A stretch of 64,000 bases of DNA, taken from contig WSUB01000176.1 in NCBI GenBank assembly GCA_019633425.1, positions 1 to 64,000 on the forward strand, in the 5' to 3' direction. The number at the start of each line of letters is the position of its first letter. The stretch's first letter is position 1. This DNA comes from Tulasnella sp. 424. Lineage: Eukaryota > Basidiomycota > Agaricomycetes > Cantharellales > Tulasnellaceae. This document shows, in pieces, positions 20,284 to 30,587 of this stretch. The translations under genes were made by a program, and so were the position numbers. The notes below the pieces were generated by a model. The model ran no database searches. It worked only from the letters and a program-made list of their open reading frames with translations, and was not told where the DNA came from.

Positions 20284-22657
20284 TCATGTGGCTCCTTCTG
20301 GGTCCGATAACTGACGGAGTTTAGTGGCTTGTTTCAAAGTGTAAGTTGCTTGCTGAGTACGTCCGATTTGTTGAAAGAGTTCACTAGCTTGGGTGTAAAG
20401 ACAAATCGCGTCGCTATGGTCCTCCCGATCGCGATGCACGTCAGCCAGGCGCGCCAGAGCCCAAGCTCTTCGGTATCGATCGCCGATTTCGGTAGAAATC
20501 TGCAAGGCTTCCGAAAGGAGCGTGATGACCTGTCTGTACTCATTTTGAAGCCGATACACCTCCGCGAGAGCCGAAAGAGTACTTGCTCTCCCTTTCCTGT
20601 CGCCGACGTCGGTGCGAATTTGTAAGTCCTCGGAGTAGAATATAATGGCCTGGTTGTATTCATTTCGATCGCGATGCACGTCAGCGAGACCTTTCAGAGC
20701 CTGGGCTCTACCTTCTCTGTCGCCGACGTGGGTGTGGATTTGTAGGGCTTCCGAGTAGAACGCAATGGCTTGGTCGTCCTCGCACCGAATCCGATGCACC
20801 TCAGCGAGACCCCAGAGAGCATGGGCTTTCCCTGGTTTGTCGTCGAGATCGGTGCAGATTTCTAGGGCCTCCGAGTAGAATGGAATGGCTTGTTTGTGCT
20901 CGCCCCGAAACCGATGGACTTTCCCCAGTCGCAACAGGGCAGTGACCTTTCCTTTCCTGTTGTCGTTGTGCGTGTAGCCATCCATAGCCTTGGTATAGAA
21001 GTCTAATGCATTGGGGTAGTCACCCTGCCCCCAGTGCATTTCTCCCAGTTGCATAAGAAGCCCGGGAGAGCGAACCCTGGAAGTCGCTGTATCAGAGGTC
21101 TGTAGAGGGTTTGGAATAACCATGGGCTATATCGAATCGAAATTGATTAATCGCGTGTAATCGACCCTAATGAGTACTACTCACCATCCAGTTGAGTGAC
21201 TTTCGGCAATCCTCAGCAGTTGGCCGTTTGCTGGGGTCGATGCTCCAGCACACAAGCATCAGGGAGCAAAGCGCCTGGATCAACGACATGCGGGCGTCGC
21301 CGGTGATGGAGGGTAGATCTCCCTGAACGACGCGTGTAATAACAACCATGTCCTTGACGCCTTGAAACGGAATGGAGCCAGTCATGACCTACGTCGGAGT
21401 TGTTTTGAGCTTCGATTGCGAATAGATACTAACACGACTCTGACATTACCTCATATGCTACCCATCCCAATGCCCAGATGCCGCTGCAAAGACTGGGTTC
21501 CTCATGCAACAGCTCTGGAGCAGCCCAGCGAAGGGTGTAATGATCTCCTGTCAGCGTTATTGTATTGGTGGTGGCACAGAACGTTGCTTTAAGGGAAAGC
21601 GCCGCCGGGGGTTTGTTTTGAGCTGGCTTCGTCTCTTTATTAAGATCATCGGGTTTAAGACGACAGGCTGATCCAAAGTCGGTAATCACAGCGTGGCATT
21701 TTGAGTTCACCAGTACGTTTAGCTGAGAGGTATAGAGGAAGGTTTGCCTAGTGTCTCATCGTGACGCTGCCGAAACCTACAGATTTCAGGTCCCCATGGC
21801 ATATGGGCGGCTGTCGGCTATGGAGGTATTCCACTCCGCTCGCCACGTCGAAAATCTAGAGCTGATCTTTCAGAGCTAGTTCAACGAAAAGTAGCTCGCT
21901 CGTACCAGCGAGATCCGTTCAGGAATTTCTAAGTCTTCCGAGGCGATGAAATCCCTCAAGGTGCCGTTGGCTTCCCAGGGAAAGACCAGCCATATTATCT
22001 CATTGGATAAGTCCTCGACGAACCCTTCGAGCTTGATTATGTTTTCATGGGAAAGTCCAACCAAGAATTCCGCTTCTCTAATCGTCAACTGAACCGGAAA
22101 AAAACTATACTTAGCGCTGAAACTCCTGCGTGGTCGATGAAGTAATCTAACCCCTAATGTCCGCACCATATCGCATGATATCTTCATCTTCTTGAGCGCC
22201 ACATCCTGTGAGATTAGACTCGATGAGCCCCCCGACATCTCTATCAATGCCCAGAGATGCTGAGCAGCACGGTCCTTCAGCTCTTGAAAGGTTTCTCCGG
22301 CAGAACGACCTGCGTCGAGACTTCTGTTTTCGGTAGGGTCGGATTGATTTGTGCTGTCTGTACCACCTGAGGGAGAGACCAAGAAGGCTCGTGAAACGGT
22401 CGCGTGGCCCCCTTTGAACTCGCAGGTGTCTTTTGGGAATTTGATTGAGGACGGATCGGTCCGCCATTTCGCGAGGTTCCTGAGCCTCTCCCTCTACAGG
22501 AGAGACATTGTTCTGGTGAGCTATCGGAACTGCCACTTGAGACCTGAGAGCAACGTACCATGTTTGCGCTCGGCTGGAATGTACTTGTACTTGAAGAAGC
22601 ACCGTGGTTCAACGGTGACCCAAGCAACCCGGCATCGTGGCTTCCGTCCTTTTGCAT
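20284..22657 (-). CDS. KT3: kinase-TPR protein with the shortest array (6 repeats)
   Basis: Exons on the minus strand: 22657-22559, 22493-22152, 22088-21906, 21855-21781, 21722-21450, 21388-21185 and 21126-20284, about 672 aa. The start MQKDGSHDAG is at 22657. Kinase landmarks are GGHATVSRA, VALKKMK, IREAEF, HGDLKS, TDFGSAC, RWAAPEL, DIWALGW and KRPTAED. In KT1, KT2 and KT6 an intron begins AAG/GTCTGT before the beta-3 strand. Here that donor reads GACCGT, and the region is an unbroken frame, so it is annotated as one exon with an extra linker between beta-2 and beta-3. A cryptic donor four bases on is possible. One codon is missing in the activation-segment exon. Six 40-residue TPR units follow. 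KT3 is transcribed away from KT4. Confidence 0.92.
20350..21069 (-). repeat. 120-bp tandem array in KT3 (6 units)
   Basis: Six in-frame 40-codon TPR units on the minus strand. The first two and last two correspond to those of KT1 and KT6, so contraction was internal. Confidence 0.92.
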
Positions 22658-23314
22658 TGAATGTTTTAGTCGAGCAGCGGCCAGGTGATGATAAGAGTCG
22701 GGCGTTCTTCGGCGGGTTTCGCAGAGAGGGGGGAAAGCGGATGGAGGACTGGGAGAATCGTGACCAAGGGTATGACTGCATAGAATGTTCCTTGCAAGCC
22801 CGCGCGGGGGAGTTGAGGTTCTATCGCCGCGCGCAAACGATGTGCCACAATCGCAGACCCTAATCACACAATGCTGAGAGGGAATTTTGCCTGGATTGGG
22901 AGTTTCGTAGGAGCAAGCAAATATCTTAAGGAACTGCGACTAATTCATCCTCCTGTTCTGGTATTTCGGCGGAAGCAAATAGAAGGGTTCTATAAAACGA
23001 TGTTGTAGCACCCCGCACGGTCATCCCACGCAAAAAAGCTAAACTCTGCCTTCGTTGCCGAGTCGTGAAAAACACCCAAAAGGGAAAAGGGGACGATAAA
23101 GCGCCTAAGATGGTCGCCACGTGCCCTTCAACACAAGGAGAGGAAGATAGGAGGGTTACCGCTCCATAGCTGCGGAGACGATTTAACTCCCTCAGATTCA
23201 CTACCCCACCCCACACCAGCAGTCGCTTACTTCCCTCCCTCCCCAAAGCCAGCGAAGTTCATACCTGCCCATCAAATCGTCTGCACACCAATTATTTCTG
23301 TTCTAAAGCCCTCA
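22658..23314. promoter_or_regulatory. divergent promoter region of KT3 and KT4
   Basis: A 657-bp region lies between two start codons facing away from each other. The KT3-proximal 85 bp (22658-22745) closely match the 80 bp before KT6 (34010-34089) when read toward the gene: a pyrimidine-rich block, gcgaaacccg, aacgccc, actctta, and aacattca directly before ATG. A second block at 22772-22826 is shared with KT1. The KT4 side shows no such match. Confidence 0.55.
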
Positions 23315-26300
23315 ATGCAAGTAAACGGAAGTTACGAACCCGACCCTCGTTGGTCGCCAAGGTTTGAGCCAGGCGATTCTAGCTTCAGACCCCAGCCAAG
23401 TGCCAGATTAGTGCGTCCTACTCAGATCACAGAGTGATTCTAACCATTAACCACGCCCCATTTCTTTGTAGAGGGATAACCTCCAGAAACTTGCAAAATG
23501 GCGAATCTGTCCTTCCTCCATCGAATTCCCTGAAGACTCCTGCGAGTTCCGCGGCGGATACGCGACGGTTTCGCGAGCGTTTCTGGTTTCCACTTCAAGT
23601 GATGGACATAAAACGGACGATCCGGAAAATAGCGGATTCGATAATATGTCAAATGATGAAGCCTGTAGACGAAAGGTCCGTCCCAGCCAGGCTCTCTTGT
23701 TTCTTATTACAAATAGCTGAACAACTCATCGAAACCAACATATTAGAGCGTAGCAGTAAAGCAATTGAGCATCGGGAATGGAAAGGAAAGAGAACGAGTA
23801 TTGGGGGTGAGGTTGAGTTTTCCAATTGCATCGAGCTTTCGTTCAGCGCTGAGAGGTCCTGTTAGTTGGCACTCAGGGAAGCCGGATTTTTAGCCGAGCT
23901 TTTCCACGAAAACATCATCGGACTCGAGGGATTTGTTGAGGACGAGTCAAATAATAGGGTTTGGCTCGTCTTTCCTTGGGCAGACAACGGGAATTTAAAG
24001 GACTTCGTTGCCTCAGTGGATTGGGAAATCCCTGAACGGATCTCGCTGGTAAGGATGAATACAGTATCATTTGAGTTACCTCTTAACCCTATACCAGATG
24101 AACGACGTTGTGAGAGGAGTGGAACACCTTCATAGTCGAGATCCGCCGATATACCATGGTGACCTCAAGTCGGTAGGTTCGGATGTTGCCGTGATAATTG
24201 AAAGACTTAGCCCTAGCTCGTGCAGATCAACGTATTAGTGAACCCAAATTATCGCGCAGTAATCACAGACTTCGGTTCCGCGCGGCATCTTGCACAAAAG
24301 GATCTTGACACGCAAACGAAGAAAACTGCGAACGGAGCACAGCCAGAGCTGGTGCTGGAGGCGACAATTTGCCCAGGCACCAATAGCATAACATTGACGG
24401 GAAATCAATATACCCTCCGCTGGGCTGCTCCAGAGCTGCTCATGGATGACGAGCCTGGTCTTTGGAGCGATATCTGGGCATTGGGCTGGATATTCTATGA
24501 GGTACACCCGAAGTCCAAACCTCATTCGGTCAAGGCTCACAATCATCTCTTGATATAGGTTATTACCAATTCCATTCCCTTTCAAAATGTTAAAAAGGAC
24601 TCCGTGGTGATCAAACACGTCATTCAGGGAGACCTCCCATCCGTGACCGACCATGTCCGCATGCTGTTAATTCGGGAACTTTACTCGCTCATGGTCACGT
24701 GTTGGAGTATTGACCCCTTCAAACGACCGACGGCTGAGGATTGTCGGAAGTCGATGACTTGGATGGTGGGTCGCGCTAGTTTATGATGTTTCTTCGTGAT
24801 TGACGTGTTACCACATGCTAGCCCATGATCATTCCGGACCCACAGCGGGCTGCAAATTCGTCAATTCGCCGAGCTCGACCTCCTGACCTGTTGATGCAGT
24901 TGGGATACTTGCATCGGCAGCAAAATGACTATATGAATGCGTTGAACCTTTTCACCGAAGCCTTGGTTGCCTACACAAATATCGCTGACATGGCAGGCAA
25001 AGCCTCTGCTCTGTTGGCTCTCGCTCACGTCTATCGACTTCAAAACGAGTATGGCGAGGCCGTTAGACTCTACTCCGAGGTCATCGAAATCAACACAAGC
25101 ACGGACAACGCACAAGGGAGAGCCGACGCTCTGTGGGGTTTCGCTGAGGTGCATCGACTTCAAGATGAGTACGATGAGGCCGTTACCGCCTACTCCGAGG
25201 CTGCCAAAATCAATACCGACATCGGCAACATACAAGGGAGAGCCGCTGCTGTCTGGGGTCTTGCCGAGGTGCATCGGGTTCAAACCAAGTACAGCAAAGC
25301 CATTGCATTCTATTCCGAAGTCGTCGATATTAATACCGACATTGGCGACAGACAAGGCAGGGCCAACGCTCTGCTGGGTCTCGCTCACGTCCACATGCTT
25401 CAAAACAAGTTTGGCGAGGCCGTTACGGTTTACTCCGCGGTCGTACAAATCCACACCGATATGGGCAGCGAACGAGGGAGGGCCAATGCTCTGCTGGGTC
25501 TCGCTCACGTTCATCTGCTTCAAAACGAGTACGACGAAGCCGTGAGGCTCTACTCCGACGTCATCCAAATCCATGCCGACATCGGCAATAGACAAGGGAG
25601 CGCCGACGCCCTGTGGAGTCTCGCTGAGGTGCATCGGCTTCAAGATGAGTATGACGAGGCCATTACGTTGTACTCCCAGGCTGTCAAAATCAATGCCGAC
25701 ATCGGCAACATACAAGGAAGAGCAGCTGCTCTTTGGGGCCTTGCTGAGGTGCATCGGGCTCAAGAGGAGTACAGCGAGGCAGCTAGGTTCTACTCCGAGA
25801 TCGTCCAAATCAATGCCGAGATCGGCAAAAACCAAGGGAGATCCGACGCCCTGTTTGGTCTCGCTGAGATACATCGCGCTCAAAAGAAGTACAGCGAAGC
25901 CGTAACATTCTATTCCGATGTCGTCCAAATCTGCACCAACAGTGGTAACAGACAAGGAGGGGCCAACGCTCTACTAGGTCTCGCCCACGTCCATCGGCTT
26001 CAGCATCAGTATAGCGAGGCCGTTCCATTATACTCCGAGGTTATCCAGATTTACATCGACATTGGCGACAAACGCGGGAGAGCCGACGCTTTGTGGGGTC
26101 TCGCTGAGGTCCATCGACTTCAGAACGAGGGTAGCCAGGCTGCCAAGCTGTTCTACGAAGCCCTGAAAATTTACACCGACATTGGAAACGGAAAAGGAAG
26201 AGCTTTCTGCCTATTTTGCCTTACGAATGTTCGTCGGAACCAGGATCTACCCAAAGACGCCATACCCGGTTATGAACAGGTCGCGGAAAGTTATGAACAC

Positions 26301-26348
26301 AGCGGGCATGCCCAGGATGCAGCAAGGGCTCCAACAATGCCGCCATAA
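23315..26348 (+). CDS. KT4: divergent kinase-TPR protein with the longest array (12 repeats)
   Basis: Eight exons: 23315-23410, 23472-23675, 23747-23806, 23866-24048, 24098-24172, 24226-24501, 24559-24765 and 24822-26348. Every exon is a multiple of three (about 875 aa). The start MQVNGSYEPDP is chosen because it gives a 32-codon exon 1 spliced in phase to RDNLQKLAKWRI, as in the paralogues. Kinase landmarks are GGYATVSRA, SVAVKQLS, LREAGF, HGDLKS, TDFGSAR, RWAAPEL, DIWALGW and KRPTAED, so the domain looks active. The twelve TPR units have their own consensus (EAV.LYSEV.QI..DIGN.QGR), different from KT1-KT3 and KT6. This suggests the units were homogenised within the gene. Confidence 0.93.
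24879..26318 (+). repeat. 120-bp tandem array in KT4 (12 units)
   Basis: Twelve in-frame 40-codon TPR units in one exon, with words such as cgctgaggtgcatcg and ctactccga recurring at 120-bp spacing. Units 3 and 7 and units 4 and 8 resemble each other more than their neighbours, a sign of block duplication. Confidence 0.92.
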
Positions 26349-28553
26349 TCGTGGACAGTGGAGACTGAATAACGTTCGCGGAGACATCCTTACGTTGAAC
26401 CAGGCTTTTTCTCGATATCAGCCCGTGATGCATACGAAGTATGTTGATATACGGATTGATTGTCGCTTATCCCAAGTCCCAGTATTCCATCTCAGTGTTA
26501 TCTTGTTCCTATCCAAGTCGATTGATTCTGGCTAATGCTTTCAGTCTTCCCCCTAGTCCTGATCGTTCCAAGTCGTATAGTCATGAGCACCAAGTGCGTT
26601 CTAGGTCGGCAGGACTTTTGACGATTGTACATCGAAGTTATTGAATTGCAGAGTTTCAAGCAGTCGTCCCCTAACAATAATCTCACTAGTAAGGTGAGAT
26701 GGAGGTCGCGATGTTGCTTGGTCCTAGAGGTCCTTCAGGCCTTTTCAACGATCCTCACTCTCTTTCTCACCTGGGCAAAGCCCCTCTTTCAAGGCTAAGT
26801 CTAAGCGATCAAGCTTTGCTTCCCAACAGGCAAGAAATTGAGAGAAATAAATTGAGGAAGGGGGAAAGGGGGGAAAGAGCAAAATTGGAATATAGATGAG
26901 ATGAATGACGAGTAGTACGACATCCAACGCGTAACTTCGAATAAAAAGAAAGCCCGCTTTCGCCAAAGCTACACCCGTCATTCTTTCTCGACACCCCCTG
27001 CGGAAGCTCCTCACCTGTCCTTTACCATTCCCCACAACGACAATCATGGTCTTTGTATTGTGAGAGCTTGGATGTTTTGTTCCTTGAACGTCGATTTAGT
27101 ATGAACGATCAGTTCGCGGCTGAACATGGCAAGACGTTTGGCAAGGCCTCGGCGAGAACGATTTCAAGGTCGTTGGCGAGTTTCGGAGCGGATGTCCTCT
27201 TCGTAAAGTCGTATAGTCCGCTAGAAAATTCGACATTCGCCGGACGCCCACCGACGACGAATAGAAACTAAACCTGGTTAGACAATACGGCTTTGCGACA
27301 TACCGTGTGTTAGGGAGCTCACCTATATGCAATAGCCAGTCGAAATCTCCCTCAAGTTGGTCTGGGAGTGCAGCGGATTCAATTCAGGGGACGACGCGTG
27401 CCGAATTCCTCAGCGTTGGCGAGCCCCAAGTTGTCACGGGATGTCGATCAACTCTTGCATCGTTAATGGCGCCCCGGCGTGCTGCGTGCCGTACGCTGTC
27501 CATAGCAGGTCGGATGATGGAACGAGCTTCAAGAGTTCTAATTGCGACTGAGGGGAGGGTTGTATGGGGGAAGTTGTTTCGCGTGCTAACCAGGACCATC
27601 AAGAAATGAAGATTGTAGACTGGACTGAGTGGGTAGGCGTCGCTCCAGAGACGGTGACCGATGGGGATCGGCGCTGTATGCTATCTTGATGATTTTGGGA
27701 GAATGTCTTGAGTCTCGATGCAAGAGCGGCTTGTCATGTGGGATAGCCTTGGTGGCCAGTGGTGGATGGTCCGGTTCGGCGTTACAAGCGACCACGTCGA
27801 GACGAGTCCTTGCAAAGTCAAAAACACCCGCCAATTCAAGTCAACAATCATCTAATTCCACTCCTTTATCGAAGTAACCAGGATTAGGTGAGAGAGGTGA
27901 TGACGGGGAAAAAGTTCATCGCATCATACCAGGACCTCGAAGTCCCGCAGTCCCAAATACATGAGGCTTATTAATTTTCTTGGCTGCAACCTGGAAGCGG
28001 GGTAATGAACTGGGCAACATGCCGAATGAAGGGTCCGATTTGACGAATGGTTTCGGAGATCTTTAATCTGGGTTCAGTATACATGTCGTAGCTATCGCTC
28101 CATTTAGTGTAGGCCGGCTGTGGGAGCCGTCGTTGACTCGCGCTGTCTGACAATCCCCAAGGTACAATGCCGAAATCCCACGCCGCGACAATCCTCGTGC
28201 AGTGCCACCCGAGAAGTCTGACGTGAGCACACGTGCCGTTCGCACTGCGGACCAGACTTAAGTTCTCGGAATAGGCCCAAACATCGTTGCATCCACCTTG
28301 CTCTCGCCTTCCAAGTTCCCTCATTTCAACCATCCCCTCGAAGCAAACCCCCTCGCCCCATCTTGGCATCTATCCCTCATCTTGTCCTCCTAAGCACTCA
28401 ACCCAAGCAGAGCCTTGTAAAAGCCCAGCATCTTCAGAACAAAATGGTATATAAATCGACTGTTCTGAACTTGTTCTTTTTGGTGGCTGACGATCCCCTC
28501 CTCCCAACTTTCATTCTTACTTGCCACAGCGTTCCCGGCTCTTCCCAAAGATC
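26349..28553. other. 2.2-kb region with no confident gene
   Basis: No confident gene was found. On the minus strand near 27260-27105, an acceptor-like gtttag is followed by a 52-codon frame (FVVGGRPANVEFSSGLYDF, ending PNVLPCSAAN and a stop) that looks protein-like. The preceding minus-strand sequence at 27900-27300 contains open stretches in different frames that I could not join with legal introns. It may be a decayed or unrecognised gene. The region from 28.0 to 28.5 kb probably holds the promoter of the thaumatin-like gene. Confidence 0.35.
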
Positions 28554-29997
28554 ATGTCTGACCCACACGCTATCATACTCGGTGCTTTAGGAGTGGTGAC
28601 TTCTAGCGTCGCTGGACGGACATTCACTGTTACGAACTGTTGAGTGACCCCTTCGAAGATGTGGACCAACGGCATCCCGATGTTGACCATCGGTTATAAA
28701 TAGCATGTTCGTACCCGATTTGGCCTGCAATCGTGCGTTAAATATAGACTTCCGTCTATCGGGGACAATTACTGACCGCCCAGTTCTATATTTGCAGTAC
28801 ACCGATCCGGTAAGCTCCGAATTCGAGGTGCCTCCACGACGTTTCCTCAGACGGTTTTATCCCCCCAGAAAGCAGCCACCGCCGTCCCGTCAATAGCAAC
28901 AGGATGGCAAGCTGCCCCCGGTAGTTCAGTGAGCTTCTCAGTGCCGAATAATTGGACTTCGGGACGTATTTGGGTGCGTTCTTCGGCATTGCACGGTACC
29001 GCCTTTTTCCTTTTCTTAAGTTGTCCGCATCTAGGCACGGACCCAGTGTGATTTCACAACCAACCCCGGCCCTACAAGCTGCGTTACCGGAGGTATGTCT
29101 CGCTATCTTAGCGCCTTACGTCTTATTCACCGCTTGCATTTGCTAGGATGCAATGGTGGTCTATACTGTGACGCTACAACTGGAACTGGTGTCCCCCCTG
29201 CGTGAGTCTCATCACCGTGGCCATTACAACTCTCGCGCTTACGCCCTTTGGGCTGTAGCTCTCTTGCAGAGTTCACGCTCGCCGCAACCGATGGAAACGA
29301 CTGGTATGACGTTAGTCTGGTCGACGGGTTCAACGTCCCAGTTACGATAACCAACGACCAAGGGTAAGTGGCGCCTCTACCATCTCGCAGAACTACCCTT
29401 AATACCGACTCTGATGGCCCCACGAACTCACTGTTTGATAGCTGTCCGGTTGCGAGTTGCCCGGTTGATCTGTAAGCGCGCGTTCGGACGCCTAGCATCG
29501 TAGTCCCACATGATTGACGATTCACCTTCCCTTCCCTTCCTTGAACAGTAACCCGGGTTGCCCACAAGCCCTACGGGGCCCCAGTAACGCCTCAACTGGC
29601 GTTCCATTCGGCTGCAAGAGCGACTGTCTAGTCGACCCGAACCCAGCAAACTCTCCATCATGCTGCAGCGGGAGCTACAGCACACCTCAAACTTGCCCCA
29701 ACACAGGTGTCCCGAATTATCAATACTTCAGTACGTTTCCTCTCTTCCGGCATGCCATCGCTTGAAGTCTTATGGTTTCTTTTTTCTGGGGACTGAGCAG
29801 AAGCTGGCTGTCCAAACTCTTATGTATACGCGTATGACGAAAGCTCCGGTACAGCTCTATTCACGTGCGCTGCCTCAAAGAATGCGAACTGTAAGCCCTT
29901 CTCATGATGACTCTTGGCGGTTCCTGGAATTCTACGGTCTGTTAACTCTTCTTCTTGATCAATCTTAGATAATGTCACCTTCTGTCCGGCAGCTTAA
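28554..29997 (+). CDS. TLP-C: secreted thaumatin-like protein
   Basis: Eleven exons: 28554-28638, 28704-28732, 28798-28809 (12 bp), 28869-28973, 29035-29092, 29147-29201, 29259-29363, 29442-29471, 29549-29730, 29801-29890 and 29969-29997. They total 780 nt, about 259 aa. An N-terminal hydrophobic signal (MSDPHAIILGALGVVTSSVA) precedes GRTFTVTNSCSYPIWPAIYT, the start of a GH64/thaumatin fold. Further family marks are GRIWARTQCDF, CNGGLYC, GVPPASLAEFTL, DWYDVSLVDG and many paired cysteines, ending FCPAA. Acidic residues at the usual cleft positions are present. Fungal thaumatin-like proteins of this type bind or cut beta-1,3-glucan in cell walls. The protein is more diverged than TLP-A and TLP-B and is not a tandem neighbour. 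Confidence 0.9.
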
Positions 29998-30587
29998 GTT
30001 GATCGTACTCCCCTTGATAGACGGACTCTGGCCGTGAACAATTGGACCTCGATTTGTTGCTTTTGTCTATGATGCTTGGAGTTTTTCGGTGCTGCTTGGA
30101 GTTTTTCGGTGCTGCTTGGAGTTTTTCGGTGCTGCTTGTATTCTCTTCTCTCATGGTGTTCCCTGGATTCTCTCTGTTACCTGGCTGTCACCTCTCATCT
30201 CCCTCTCCTCCTTTCTCCTCTCTCTGATTCCCGGACTTGGACTTGGTGTTCTTACTTTAGGAACGTGTTTTTCGTCATTTTAGGTTGTCGCTGTTTGACC
30301 GTTCAGAATCCGGCTTGGGTCCGAGTTCATTTGTCCATGGCCATCAAAGATTTTGAGAACGAGCTTTGAACACTGGCAGTGACATATACATCCGTACGCG
30401 TCTAGCTAGTCCGTGCACTCCAAGGAAATCATTTCTGAAATGGAAAATAAACAAGGAAACATGAGAACGAAGGAAATCGTCAAAGAAGATCAATGAGAGT
30501 GTGAAACGGGCAAAGGTAGGCGGGGAGGCGAACGTGGAAGTACTGGGAGTGACTTTTGGAAGGGGATTGTGCTCTCTATGCTTGAGA
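29998..30587. other. intergenic, contains a 20-bp minisatellite
   Basis: This spacer lies between the convergent ends of TLP-C and KT5. Apart from the short repeat at 30071-30140 nothing is recognised. Confidence 0.5.
30071..30140. repeat. 20-bp tandem repeat, 3.5 copies
   Basis: The unit gctgcttggagtttttcggt is repeated almost perfectly three times and followed by a half unit. It lies about 75 bp after the TLP-C stop codon. Confidence 0.9.

Noticed and set aside
24861..25955. 364-codon open frame antisense to the KT4 TPR array
   Set aside because: It is a shadow of the 120-bp coding repeat: periodic sequence keeps complementary frames open. It has no independent start context or family features. 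Similar antisense frames over KT1, KT2 and KT6 were rejected for the same reason.
27971..28369. 132-codon minus-strand frame upstream of TLP-C
   Set aside because: No recognisable domain and no splice partners; composition looks like non-coding DNA.
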